Source: Plantago ovata (lineage: Eukaryota; Streptophyta; Magnoliopsida; Lamiales; Plantaginaceae). From it: a DNA stretch of 64,000 nt. The stretch is taken from NCBI GenBank assembly GCA_028274465.1, contig CM051456.1, positions 11,125,745 through 11,189,744 of the forward strand. The letters run 5' to 3'. The position numbers and the translations under genes were made by a program. Below the pieces are notes generated by a model that saw only the letters and a list, made by a program, of their open reading frames with translations, ran no database searches and had not been told where the DNA came from. Below are positions 10,928 through 23,733 of this stretch, one piece after another (positions within the stretch are counted from its first letter, which is position 1; every line of letters begins with the position of its first letter).

Positions 10928-12370
10928 GTTGACGTTAAAATATGTCCAGTCCGCATTTACGAACTGGAGCAGTCTAAGAGCGCGACAAGGCTCTAAGGAC
11001 TGTCCCTCAAGGTGCTCGACCATACTTACAGGTATGTCATCTTAGTATGGCTCGGCCAGCATGTGGTACGATCAGCATAAAGAGGTCGACCCTCAAGAAA
11101 GCTCACTAAGGAAAAGCTGACTAAAGTGGCTCGAGGAGCATCCCTAGGGCTTGACTACTCAAGGTGGTCGATCCAGGAGGACCTTACGACAAGGGAACAC
11201 CCTCTAGAGAAAACCAAGCAGAGCACTACTCGAGTTGTGGATCATGGGGTAGGGATCGAGCACCTAGGTCGACCACGTCTGGTCGGTCCCTGGGGGCCGC
11301 CTTCCAGAAGATTCCATGAGCCTAGAATTGTCCATAATGCCCTCTAAACCCTAGTGTGGATGTTTGGGTCAAAGCCCATGGACCTCCTTAATGGGCTTGA
11401 GCCAAAGGAGGATCCAATCTCTACCTAGCAAACATACCCCTTCCACAAGGTCCGAGTAACGTCTCCTCGGACCCTATAAAAGGGGGGGGGGATATAGGAG
11501 GAGAAACATAAGGCATGAATACAGAGATCTTTTTTCGCCGATTATTAGTCGAGACTACCCTTTACCTCAAAGAGTACTCGACCTGGACTTTAAAATAGTT
11601 CCACAACTATCTTCTATAAAGATACTTGAAAACTAGGGGGACATATGTTGGTGTTAAAATATGTCAAGTCCGCATTTACGAACTGGAGCAGTCTAAGAGC
11701 GTGGCAAGGCTCTAAGGACTGCCCCGCAAGGGGGTCGATCATACTTACAGGTATGTCACCTGAGTATGGCTCGACCAGCATAAAGAGGTCGACCCCCAAG
11801 AAAGCTCACTAAGGACAAGCTAACTAAAGTGGCTTGCATGAGGAGCATCCCTAGGGCTCGACTACTCAAGGTGGTCGATCCAGGAGGACCTTACGACAAG
11901 GGAACACCCTCCAGAGGAAACCAGGCAGAGCACTACTCGAGTCGTGGATCCTGGGGTAGGGCTTGAGCACCCAGGTCGACCACGTCTGGTCGGTCCCTGG
12001 GGGCCCGCCTTCCAGAAGATTCCATGAGCCTGGAATTGTCCATAATGCGCTCTAAACCCTAGTGTGGATGTTTGGGTCAAAGCCCATGGACCTCCTTAAT
12101 GCGTTTGGGCCACAGGAGGATTCAATCTCAGACGGACACTTGTCACGATCCTACATAAAATGACAATAAAATATTATGAGTTTATAAAGGGACCCCATTC
12201 ATGATCTCAAGGTAAGCAATTACTGTTCACCTACCACATTTACTACTCTTACTAGGGGAATCCCTTCAACTCCCTACACGTAAAGTTGTCCCTCCGGTTT
12301 GATCTCCGACAGACCGGACAAGAGGTACTAACCCCCCATCCAGTTCATTTCAGGTACAAAGAAGTCACAT
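10928..12370 (+). mobile_element. LTR retrotransposon remnant: two direct repeats
   Basis: A repeat starting TGTTGACGTTAAAATATG at 10928 recurs as TGTTGGTGTTAAAATATG at about 11647. About 480 bp match closely, including ATTTACGAACTGGAGCAGTC, GGTCGATCCAGGAGGACC and CTCTAAACCCTAGTGTGGAT. A TATAAAAGG box lies at about 11474 in the first copy. The second copy is preceded by a purine run AACTAGGGGGACATA, like a polypurine tract before a 3' LTR. After 12130 the second copy diverges; 12230-12370 looks like another Gypsy-type LTR end (CTCCGACAGACCGGACAAG). No gag or pol remains. Most likely an internally deleted element or tandem LTRs. Open frames at 11126-11347 and 11862-12080 are within the repeat and are not genes. 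Confidence 0.6.
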
Positions 12371-13272
12371 GGAGTTTACCTAAAGTCAAAGGAACATCCT
12401 TCACAGAAGACCAAATGAATATACTTTGGAAAATAGTTAGGACGAATTAGAAAGAAATCACGAACTACCCTTCAACAACATTTTGTTTTGTCAACAAAAT
12501 AATATTTTTTATTTAGAAAAATCACAATCTTTACCATCTTTAAAAGACTTGCTCATTTCTAAATTGTAAGTAATCCTTACATCAAGTTTACTGTGATGGG
12601 CTCGCGTTCCGCGTTCCTATCTATGCAATTCTGGCCCAGTCCAGCTCATATATGCTCAGCTCGCGTGTGATCAAGCTCGGCAACCAAAACTGTACACCAA
12701 TCAGATCATTACACTCTGTAAAACCTAAGGAGGTCATTTACGTCATTTAGCAGTCACATCGAAAAGCTGAAACTACACAATCGTCCTCTAAGTCTGACAT
12801 AATTCCACTTAGCACCCTCCATTGATATTAATCGAAATTCCACTTTCTCTCTCCTCCCCCCCAACAAGTATTCAGAGCTTTCGTGTGAGTGCGTGTGATT
12901 TTCTCACAATTTTCTTCTCTGTTACTGATTGTAAAGGGCGAAACGTTAAACACGAACAAACCGAATTTACTTGTTAATTGTAGGAATTGGCGTGGGGCAA
13001 TTTTGTTTCAGAATTAGGGTTTTGCTCTTGTTTCATTTCCGTTCGAATATTGTCTGTTTGTTTGTTTGTTTTGTTGTGGGTTTTGGCAATTAATGCTCGT
13101 GTAGTGGGTAGAGGAGTTTGATTCTTGTAGGTAGAACTCTTGTGTGTAGCATGCAGGGGCAGTATTGATACCCCCTTTGTGATTTTTGGTTTGGTTTGAG
13201 AGTTCCTATGTTGTTGATTCTGGTGAGGGGAACTGTTGGTTTTAGGGTTTTGAGGGTGTGAGTGAGTTTGTG
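12371..13272. other. HUB1 upstream region and 5' UTR
   Basis: No coding sequence. 12840-12860 is CT-rich (TTTCTCTCTCCTCC) and 12870-13270 looks like a G/T-rich 5' UTR; an initiator or TATA box could not be fixed. Confidence 0.4.
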
Positions 13273-16200
13273 ATGGGGAGTACTGGTGAAGCTGATAGGA
13301 AGCGGCGGCATTTTAGCACGATTTCGCCCACTTCTGCCAAGAGGCAGCCTCTTGTTCCCTTGTCTGAAGAGAAGAAGGTGAAAATGTAGTTATTTTTATG
13401 CACAATTGTTAAAGATTTGGATAGATAAGAATCGTTGTTCAGTTATATATTTACGATGTTCAATGAAGTTATTGTGTTTCGTGTTCCTTTGCATGAGCGT
13501 CGCTTGTTGTTTGATGGTTTTTCTGACTGTGGAGGCTGTAGTTAATCATATGTGCAAGTATTTCTTTAGTGTGTTTTAGCTAACCATTTGCCAGAATATG
13601 CAATATGCCAATATCTTTGTTGTTGGTCGGACGTAATGTTAATGAAGTGGGTGTAGTGTTACTCGTGTTTATAGGAAAGGTAGTGTTGGAGTGACAATCA
13701 GGATGTATGTATATTTTTGTATTGAGGCTCTTTTGGAATTATAGCTTTCAGTAGCATATCCCTGTTTATAGTAAAAGTTCCACAGAAATTGCATTTTCTT
13801 CTGAAGGTGTTACCTCTTTTGGATGTAGTTGGAAAGGTGGTGTAACTTGTTTTCTTCAGTTCTTTATCAAAGTAAATGTATAAGTCAAATATATTTGTGT
13901 GGCAAATTAGAGATTAGTAGGCCACTATTTAAACATGTCAGTTCATTTGACGAAATAGTTCACTTCCAGAATTCATCAATTTTGATAATTACTTTTCATG
14001 AATTAGGTGAAGAATTTTCATTTTAAAAATTATACTGTGTATTTATTTTCAGTCATATCCTAAACTCTTCTGGTCTCAAGAATTTGTTACACCTTGTCAA
14101 CATGCCTGTTTGTTTGTACATACTATTGGCAGTCTCTTGGCACATTCACCTGTTTTAGTCTGTCTCATGCTTTTAGTATTTGTTTTTTGCGCAACGAGTA
14201 CAGCTTAGAATTTTTTTTTCAGCAAATGTTTAACAGTTGAACGTTTTGAATGGTGTAGCTTGATGCAGCCGTACTTCAGTTTCAGAATCAAAAACTTACA
14301 CAAAAGCTTGAAACTCAGAAGATTGAGATCAACTCCCTTGCAGGCAGATTGTGTCAATTGAATGATAAGCAGCAGTCACATGAGAAGACACTGACTGTGG
14401 TCAATAATACATGGGTTGAGGTAATTATGTGATAATATACTATCTCCGTGTTACTACTACCTCTGTGTCACAGAACCACCTACTTTACTTTTTTAGGTGT
14501 CCACAAAACTTTACCCATTACCAATATTACAACTACATTCCAATTTTAAAAAAAAAAACTACCCACCAACTTTTCATTTCTTTTATTCATTTAATGTGTC
14601 TCCTGAAACTCCACTTTAATTTTAGTGGATAATGTTTTGTGGTACGGAGGGAGTAGTAATCTACTATACAGGACATATGTACCTCTTCACAAGAATAAAC
14701 ATATATGAACTGTGATTTGACATTGCTTTTTGTATGTGGCGTCTTCCTATCATGAATAATAACCAGGAAATGTATATGTGATGAAGAATTGTGTTTTAAA
14801 TAAGGTCAGCTGTAGAACTTTCACTGTTATGCAATTATCCGTAAATTAATGCCAAGAAAATAGCATCATGGTGGTTATGGCATTTTTACGTGTCTCTATT
14901 CACCATCTTCACTCACTATTATGTCTAACAGAAAGATAACACAATGAGCTCTCTGTTCAGTATCGTCTACATCCTGTCATTCTGAACTACCACTAATATG
15001 CTACAAGGAAAAGAATTATAGGCAACACACTCAAAGTCACCTAGTTTTATGCACCACAATAGATAGTTATAAAACAAAGGAAATACATTGTAATATGATC
15101 AAGACAGGGTAATGCATTTGCGGCAAGAGTATCTTAAATGAGTAGTGGGATTCCTTGAAAATCTCTATTTCTTTAATTACTTTTCATCCAAAACCTGCAT
15201 TAAAATTCGTCAAGTATGTATGCTATGCTGCTAGAGCTTATATTGAGTTTGAATGTTTGATGATGGTCATGCGGAATTTGGCATCGCTGCCTCTTATTAT
15301 ATTCAGATGATAATTCTTGTAGTCCTGCTGTGCTGTGTATTGGTGCGTTCCTCGACACTGCGTTTTCGATTTGTGCATTTCCTATACAAGCACACGGGTT
15401 ATTGATGGTGGTTGCAAAAATCCTCTTCGGCTTGGTTTTGGATCGGTTCCATATGGTTCAGTTTTGAAGTGGTTCCATATTTGTTATTTCAAAATGATTT
15501 TGGTTTGGTTTGTGCTCAACTGTTTGGTTCTGTTTGTTTCGAGAATGGTTCCATGATGGAACCAATTAGAAAGCATTTGGAACCATTGGAATTGATTTCA
15601 CGTTTGTCTTTTTTTACTGAAAAATACAATAATATTTTTTTGTTAATAAGATTAGGACTATTACTTAGCAATAGTGTACAATAAATCTATACTATATATA
15701 AATGAAAGGGGGTATAGGGTAGTTATTGGAACTTTTGGTTAATCACAAATTCATCGTTACTCATTGGCCATTAGAGAGAGGGAAAAAAAGGCCCTGGTTT
15801 GTCCAACCAATTGCCATGAAAGAAAAATTTGTACGTTAATTTCTTTTCCTCAACTGCACTTTACGGATCATAGTTTTGTGATGTGTATATTTCATGTTAA
15901 ATTTGATGCAATTGATCAAGTAGATTATAACTTGATCTATTTTCACCTAATAAATTGTGTGCGAGATACATAACAACTCATGCACGCGGATCTGCGTGCC
16001 ATTTTTGATTCTATGATTCAATGATGGATCCATGTTGGTTCCAGTGTTTAGTGGTGACTACATGGTTATGGTTCCTCACTGGCCCTAGGTTATTATCTTG
16101 ACTGTGGTTGGGAAGCATGTGTAGGTAGTAGAAGATAGTCACACACACAAACACATGCATTTACCTTTATCCGAACATACAGAATAAACTTGTATGGGCT

Positions 16201-19200
16201 GCTTTTTATTTCGCGAGTAAGTTTGATGGAAAACTGGGTTTTCCTAAATATTTGGCAAATCCCAGCGTAATACTTGGGATAATGGTGGTACAAGTTTACA
16301 ATAATGTCCATGTCATTTTTCCTAATATTTGGGAATAATGGCTAAATACAGAATCCAATTTGTTGTTGATAGAGGTAGCCAAGCCACATAAAATAGGATT
16401 TGTAGTGTCAAACCCTTTCATTGTAGCCAATCCATGCAAATCACTGTGATCACGCATGTCACATGGTCAGCAATGTTTAGCTATTGATTGTACTATTGTT
16501 TCTGATATGTACCAGCTGGTTGATGACCTGGAACTGCATACCAATCGCATGACAGAATCTGTAAAATGCGCCCGTCATTTGGGTTGTCAAATAGCTGAAG
16601 AAGGTAAGGATGCCTGTCTCATGAGGGTCCTGCCATGTTTTCCTTTCTTTCTTCCATCTCTAGCTGTTTACCCTCTATGGAAGCTATGCAATGTTCGATG
16701 TATAGAATAATATGTTATCTATGTCTACTTTCATTTTGAAAAAAAATCTTTTTTTTTCCCAATGAATATCTTCTAAGAGCAGTTGTTTGTATGTGCATTG
16801 ATTTTATTTGCTTGTACACTATATGAGCTACACTTGTGTGTAACATTATGACACATCTCATAGATTACATGTGTTTACTTGGTTGGAAAATTGCAATCCC
16901 TTGAAGTTCTCGTCAATTTATTCATACAAAGTTACTCTTATGTCTTCTTTAAACATAGATAAATAATTAAAAGAGCTTGAAATTCTTTTTTTGTTTTAAC
17001 ACAAAGGCCAATAACGGGGGTTAATAGGAAACTCGCGAGTTCAAGCTTTTTCATGAGTTTTGGTTTGGCAAGTCAACTTGCTCCACCAATCATAAAGCTG
17101 AATCCAATTAGTATACCAAGAGATTTTGCCTGACATGTTAATTTATAAATCAATTCTAGCCATTGTGAAAATAGTGCTGTCTCCAGAGCATATAGAACAC
17201 TGTAGAATGTCCCACAAAAACCCAGCCAGATAGAAGTTTTGTGATCTGCAAATCCTTCATCAGAGTCCATGTTGGACTGTTTCCAACATGTTGCAAAGGA
17301 ACTGATCTCTACACATTTTGCTTGAAAAAGAAATCACCCAAAGTAGTCTCTTTAAGACTATAACCAACCACAGGAAATACAAAGCCAAGTAGACAAAATC
17401 AATCAGATAGTTACTTGAAAGGAAGATTCTGGATCATTTCTGTTCATTAGCAGAGCTCCTAGGTCCTTTCTTCTTTGGTTTCAATGTTGCTCTAAATTTT
17501 ACTGAACGTTTCTTTGTTTGCTAGACTATGATTCACCTCCACAAGATGCTTTCCTGAGCCGGCTCGTAGAAACGGGTGCAACTGAGAGTAGTTCAAGTAG
17601 TCAAACTGCCAATCCATCTGAAGGATTTCAGCAAATAGATTGTGAGAGTATGGAGAAAACAGAGAATGTGATGTCCAGTATTCTGGCTTCTTTGAATGAT
17701 CTGAATTATTTAAAGAATAAGGTGTACGCGGCATCTTTGAAGGCACTCTCATCTACTGGTAAGATCAGATGAATACCGTGTATTTGACCGACCATGTCGT
17801 TTTTATACTTGTATCTTGCCTAACCCACTTCCAATCTCCTTATTCATTGGTCTAGCTGTCTATGGGTTGTTTGTTGGCTTACCTTTCCCCTCTACAAATG
17901 TAGGACACAGCCCGATGGTGATTTCTTCTGATTTGCAAGCAGAAGTTAAGAACTTGAGGTCAGCAGTTGCCAAGTTTCACTTGGAACACAAATCAGTATC
18001 TGTTAAATTGCAGAGCCATAGAGACGTAGATGCAAAGAACAAATCTAACTTGAGGCGTCTGAAAGGTATGTTACATTTCGTCACTCATGAATGTATGCAG
18101 TAGTAAGCAGGCTGCATTATATTAGTGTCACATAGGTGCTCTCAATTACTAAATCTAAGCTTGCATGATGTGGAGGATCAATGTGCATGCGGCCCTTTTG
18201 TTTCTCTTCTTTCCCTTGTTGTTTTTTATGTTCTTTCTTTACAGAGTAATTGAAAATAAACCAGGCCATGTTGTGTATGCCTGTACGGTATTCCTTTTGT
18301 TATGGTTTATTCTGGAAGAAAATTATATGTAACGTTATTTACTAAAAGTAATATTATACTTCAATAAAGCATAGTTCCAATAGCTATTTATTTAGCATAA
18401 TCAATAGTAACCACTTTTTCTATATGTTTACGGCACATATATTTAATGTAATACCATAAACAATGTGTACCCCATATTATCACTAAGAAAAGAAATGAAC
18501 GCTTGTATGTAAAATGGTAATAAAATATGGGGTTTTGTTGGTATTGAGGGCATAAGGTAATGGCTGTAGTTGCCTCCCTATGTGAGCTATCCGTGTCCTT
18601 GTAGGTTCTTGTAGTTTTGTTTTTTGTGTTCTGTTTTTGGACTTGTGCCAGGTATATTGTTTATTTATTATAAGTGGTAGGCCTGAGAAAAAGTATGTTA
18701 AAGTTTCAAAATGTAGGTATATATAAAATACAGCGCCATAGGCCGAGCGCTTCCCTCGTGAAAAAAGGGGTGGCGTGGTATTCCACGAGAGAGGTTTTTT
18801 ATTGTGGCACACGTTTGTGTGGTTGGCGTACATCAAAGTTGGGTATCCATGGTCACTTTGCTGCTTTAGTTTTTGCGGTCAATAGTGAATGGATTTTTGC
18901 CTTACATCTTAAAAAAGAGTAAACAAAGTCATTGAATTTAGTTTTTTATTGTTTTAAAAAACTATACTGTAGCTTCTATATGTAGCATACTGCAGCTTAA
19001 AATTTTGTTTCGCATGAGTGAACTTACGTATAGTAGAAGTTATAAGGTTGAAAGTTTTACTCCCCCCCCCCCCCCTCCTAAAAGAAAAGTACCCAAATGA
19101 ACATATACAAATTAAACTATTACTAAATGCGGAATTCTAGGTATTGTGGGATTCTTAGCTTTATGTTTAATATAAGCGGAGAGTCGGTTATAAACCTATT

Positions 19201-22200
19201 GTTTACATTTCTGACAGTTTCGTGTTCTTCCATTTAAAGGAGAATTAGGAAGTACTCTTGCTGAATTGGAAGAAAGTAACCGTGATCTGGCAATTCTAAA
19301 AGTAGAAAGAGAGATGACAAAAGGGGAATCTTTGCGTATCCTTAATAGAGGAAATAAGCAGTTCACTAGTGATAAAGCAGCAGACAAACTAGGAGATTCG
19401 CAAGACATGGAGTCCACTTTGAAGGAGCTATTGGTAGTAACTTGTTTTATTTTTTTTATTTTTATTTCTTATTTTTAAATATGTTGGTGACATTACAGTA
19501 TTAATTATGTTGATATAACTGATCTCATATGAATGCAGGACCAATCCGCATCCAGCTTGCAAGAACTGAAGCATCTTAATGAATATAAGTTAGGCACATT
19601 GAGGCAGTTGTCAATTTTGCAGGTTATTACTTTTCCTTTTGGCTTTCTGTTTTGTTTTAGTTGAGTTTCTTTATTAGGCAATCACTCTTACTTTGTCACT
19701 AGCCTGTGAAATTGTGCTTGGCAGAGCAACCGAAAGAATGTTAGGTCCATTTGTACATCCCAAGCATATCTTTCCCGAAAAGAACAGCTGGCGAATGCAA
19801 AGGCAGATGTAGTTCAATATCAAACTCGTTCTCAGAAACTACAGGTTGTATCTGGTCGGTAGTTTCATTTTGCCTTCGTTTTTCTTTTTAAAGAGTTTTT
19901 GGCGGTTGTTCTGATCGATCCCATTAAATTAGGTTGAGAAAGAGAGCCTTCTCTGGCGGGAAAAGGAAGCTCACATGAAAAATGAGTTGGTTGATGTTCT
20001 CCATCGATCCTCAACAGTTGCTGATTGCAGAATAAGTGAATTGGAAGTCGAACTACATAAGTACAACGAAGAAAAAAACTTGGTTAAGAATAAACTGGTA
20101 GAAGCATCAAAAGAACCTGGTACGAAGAATTGGCATTTGTTATTATGAGCTCATTGTGAATTATCAACTTCCCCCCGTAGATGTAACAGTCCTTATTTTA
20201 CTTGTACACAGGCAGAAAAGAAATTATTGCGGAGTTTAAAGCATTAGTTTCGTCGTTTCCTGAGAAAATGGGAAGCATGCAGAAACAACTAGCTACACAC
20301 AAGGTGACTGCTGCAAATATTCACTGTTTGCGAGCTGATGTCCAGTCCCTGACTGGTATTTTCGATCGCAAGGTATGATCCAACAACTTGATCCATAGTT
20401 TTGGTTATTCTGAGTTGCTTCTGCTTGCTACCTTCTTATAAATATATATACAGGTTAAGGAGCTGGAAACTTTGACTTCAAGAAAAGATCAACAAAATGC
20501 TGAAATGCTGAAACTGCAAGATTTGGTATGTACTGTGTTGTTGTATATACATATTGTTTGTACTGATGTCAGAGTGAAACGTTAATGGCATCTTCAAATA
20601 TAGTTTTTTCAAAACTTTACATGGAATTTTCTGGTTCAGGTTCATGATCTAGAGCTGACAAATAAGGATTTGAATCTTTTTCTGGATATGTATGGCCGCG
20701 AATCAACTGATTCAAGGTTAGCATTCATCATTGTTGTTTTGTTTGTTACTTCAGACTGCACACGGATTATATTTAATTATGCTTTCTAGTTTCTCTACTA
20801 CTACTACAACCTTTGAATGGGCATAAAAAAAATATTACCAATTTACTATAGATGTGAAATTCAAAATCTCCAATTCAGAAAATGTGGAGGCTACCACTTC
20901 ACTGCATTCGTTTACTTGCTAGACGCCATCACATGTAATTGCATTGATTGTAGAGTATACATCCTTGATTAATAAATTAAAGCTCGTAATAATTGTATAT
21001 TGCATGCAGAGAAGTCAGTGAAGCTAGAAGTTCTGAGATCAAGGCATGGGCCCATGTTCAGAGCCTCAAGTCTTCTCTTGATGAACACAATTTAGAGTTG
21101 CAAGTTAAAGTCGCCATTGAAGCCGAGGCTAAAGCTCAACAACGATTAGCTGCCACGGAAGCTGAGATTGCTGACATTAGATTGAAGTTAGATGCCTCTA
21201 AAAGGTTTATGCATTGAAATTTTACTCTTAATGTTCTGTTATTACTTAAATTTGGAGCATACTCGGGGCAACCACACCCTAGTCTAGTTCTTCATCAGAT
21301 GTTTTTTTTCTTGTCTACTACTAGTTGACAATTTTATCACGTTCCTCTTTACAAATATGCTGAGTTTTTCATCTTTCCTCAAATTGCTGGTTCAGGGAAA
21401 AGGTGAAGCTGGCCGATATCTTAAAATCTAAACATGAAGAAACCGAGGCTTATCTGTCGGAGATAGAGGTTTTTATTCTGCCATGTTTTATCATATGTAC
21501 TTCTTTTCTCACTTACCTGATAGCCTTTATTTGTTGCAGACTATTGGTCAGGCTTATGATGATATGCAAACTCAGAACCAACAGCTGCTGCAGCAAATCA
21601 CTGAGAGAGACGACTATAATATAAAGGTATAGTTTTCCTAACCTTGTTTTTCTGATGGATTCAGTTAGCTCTGATTTACATTCTGCCTCTTCAGCTTTCT
21701 AGTACACAGCATGGAGATTTTATAACGTGTCGGACAGGAGTACTTTTTTTTTCCCCTTGAGATTTAGGATTGGGGTTCTCATCTCCGCTTATTATGCTGG
21801 ATTTTGTCATACTTGCTGGATTCTATAATTAGTTGGATTTGTTTTGGATACCATCTGTGAAATCCAGTTCAGGATACGTAAAGTTTCTTCATCTTCTTCC
21901 TGCCTCTGCCACCCACCTACCCCCCCCCCCCCCCCCCCCACAAACAAAAAAAATGGCATCCATGGGCTGTTATGGTATACTTAGATGAAGTTCAGCTACT
22001 CCATATAGTTTTCCACCTCGTGCTCTTTGCTGATGCCAGCAATCAGCATAGCTATAATCCTGATGATCATTTGGTCTATTTTCCAACTTGAGAAGGATAA
22101 AGATAGGCAGTGGTCTAACTTGAGCATGCATTTTGGTACTAATTAGTGGCACCCGCTACCAATGGTACTGGTAGTGAGTTTTTCACTACCAATTACGCTT

Positions 22201-23733
22201 GGAAACATCTTACTACCGTTGGTAGTGGCTACCACCATTGGTTAGCGGTACTATCCTTGGCAATGGTACTGATCTGCTCATCCCTTCTTTTTGGTGAATA
22301 TTCAGTGCATAAGATGAGGGTGCTTTGCCTATTTAAGTTCTATTTTGTTGCTGTGGAAATATTCTTGAGCAATTTTCTCCCTGTTTCAGCTTGTTTTAGA
22401 GGGTGTCAGGGCAAGACAGACAGGAGATACTTTACTCATGGAGAAACGTACGTTGGAGAATGACATTCAGCAGGTTAAGACGACTGTTGAATTTTACCAG
22501 TACAAAGTTGGTAAAATCGAAGATCAGGTACTGGCTGCTGGACTTCTCGGTAGAATCACTATATTTTCTATTATGTAAAACTAATGATTATTTGCCTACA
22601 GTTAAAAGCCTTCACCGACCAGATAAAAAAACTTGCTGAAGATAGACTCCACAATTCTGCTGCTCAAGAGAATACTCAAAGAAGGCTGTTGGAGGTTAGA
22701 AAATCTTCAGAACAATTGATGCACACACTTGAAGAAGCACAGTTAAAAGTTGACAACAGTCGAACATGTCATGCTGAGCTGCAGATAGAGCTAGAGAAAG
22801 AGAGGTTCCTGGAATTTCTCCAATTTTGATGACAATACCGTAGTGGTCTATTTTTCTACATGCTTTTAAAATATATATTTATTAATTCATTTTTTATATC
22901 TAGGTTTGAGAGAAAAAGAGTAGAAGAAGATCTAGAAACTCTGAGAAGGAAAGCTCAACTACTGAAATCAGAAGCGGAGGGCAATACTGTTGCTGAAAAG
23001 CTTAAGGAGGAGCTTCGAGAATACAAGGAAATACTAAAGTGTAGTGTCTGCCTTGACAGGAGAAAAGAGGTATGTTCTCATCTGATTTCCTGGAAGGATG
23101 TTGCTCTGGAATTAGTGTTGAAACTTTGCTGTAATAGCTGAGTATCTATTAGGGTCTTTGTTGCTTTCCTATTAGAGCGTGATGTTAATCTGATAACTGA
23201 ATTGTTGCCACATTATTACTTAGCTTTCTCTATTATTAGGTAGCCAACCGTCGTTATTATATGCCTTTGGGAACATGTGACTGGATGAACTGTATAATTC
23301 AGGAATCTAGGAATTAAAAAAAAAAAAAAAACTAGTTGTATGTGATAACCATTAGGTGTCACTGTCTCTTTAATATTGGTTCCGAATGAACTGTTTTCTG
23401 TTTTTATGTTCTCTACAAGAATTGATTTAAAAAAAAGAAAGAATTAGCAAATTAGTTGCCTATCTTTGTTTTTTGTTAGTGTTGTACACTTTCTTACAAT
23501 TATGCTGTTTCTTCATACATCCAGTCGCTGTTTCTGATTTCTGTTTCTTCGACAGATATTCTACTGTAACTATTGTGCTAATAACAAGTGATATTTTGCA
23601 GGTGGTTATTACAAAATGCTACCACTTATTTTGCAATCCTTGTGTTCAGAAAGTTATTGAATCGCGTCATCGCAAGTGCCCTGTTTGTGCCGCAAGCTTT
23701 GGGGCCAATGATGTCAAACCTGTATACATCTGA
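13273..23733 (+). CDS. HUB1: E3 ubiquitin ligase BRE1-like, HUB1 type (histone H2B monoubiquitination)
   Basis: Nineteen coding exons, 879 codons. Exons: 13273-13377, 14259-14420, 16516-16603, 17525-17758, 17904-18065, 19240-19433, 19539-19622, 19725-19844, 19933-20119, 20212-20372, 20454-20525, 20640-20716, 21010-21204, 21396-21468, 21540-21626, 22390-22527, 22602-22804, 22904-23069, 23602-23733. Every junction is GT-AG in phase. The start MGSTGEADRKRRHFSTISP matches the HUB1 N-terminus rather than HUB2. Most of the protein is Gln/Glu/Lys-rich coiled coil, used for dimerisation. The C-terminal C3HC4 RING spans about 827-865: CSVC, then C842, H844, C847, C850 and CPVC at 862-865. All eight zinc ligands are present, and the end NDVKPVYI is typical. 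The length is close to Arabidopsis HUB1 as I recall it (878). The family acts in the nucleus with a RAD6-type E2 to monoubiquitinate H2B, affecting transcription, flowering and seed dormancy. Introns 2 and 3 are long and repeat-laden. Confidence 0.95.
14457..14653. mobile_element. Stowaway-like MITE in HUB1 intron 2
   Basis: Right end GGTACGGAGGGAG followed by TA (14654-14655); left end CTACCTCTGTGTCACAGAA preceded by TA (14455-14456). The termini are the degenerate CTCCCTCCGT type of Stowaway elements with the expected TA target duplication. The interior is AT-rich and non-coding. Confidence 0.6.
15686..16014 (+). mobile_element. Candidate non-autonomous Helitron in HUB1 intron 2
   Basis: The left end TCTATACTATATATAAATGA is the form seen at plant Helitron 5' ends and follows an A. 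Near the right end is a hairpin GCACGC-GGATCT-GCGTGC (15982-15999), then about 11 bases and CTAT. Helitrons normally end CTRR, so the 3' boundary is not canonical. No Rep/helicase coding is present. Confidence 0.4.
22146..22251. repeat. Inverted-repeat (foldback) sequence in HUB1 intron 15
   Basis: CCGCTACCAATGG near the left is answered by CCATTGGTTAGCGG at the right. Inside, ACTGGTAGTGA is answered by TCACTACCA across a short T-rich loop. The repeated CTACCA/TGGTAG words fold the segment on itself. It could be a small MITE; no target duplication was identified. Confidence 0.5.

Noticed and set aside
11126..12080. Open frames on both strands around 11.1-12.1 kb
   Set aside because: They lie in the two copies of the LTR-like repeat and are not conserved as protein between copies.
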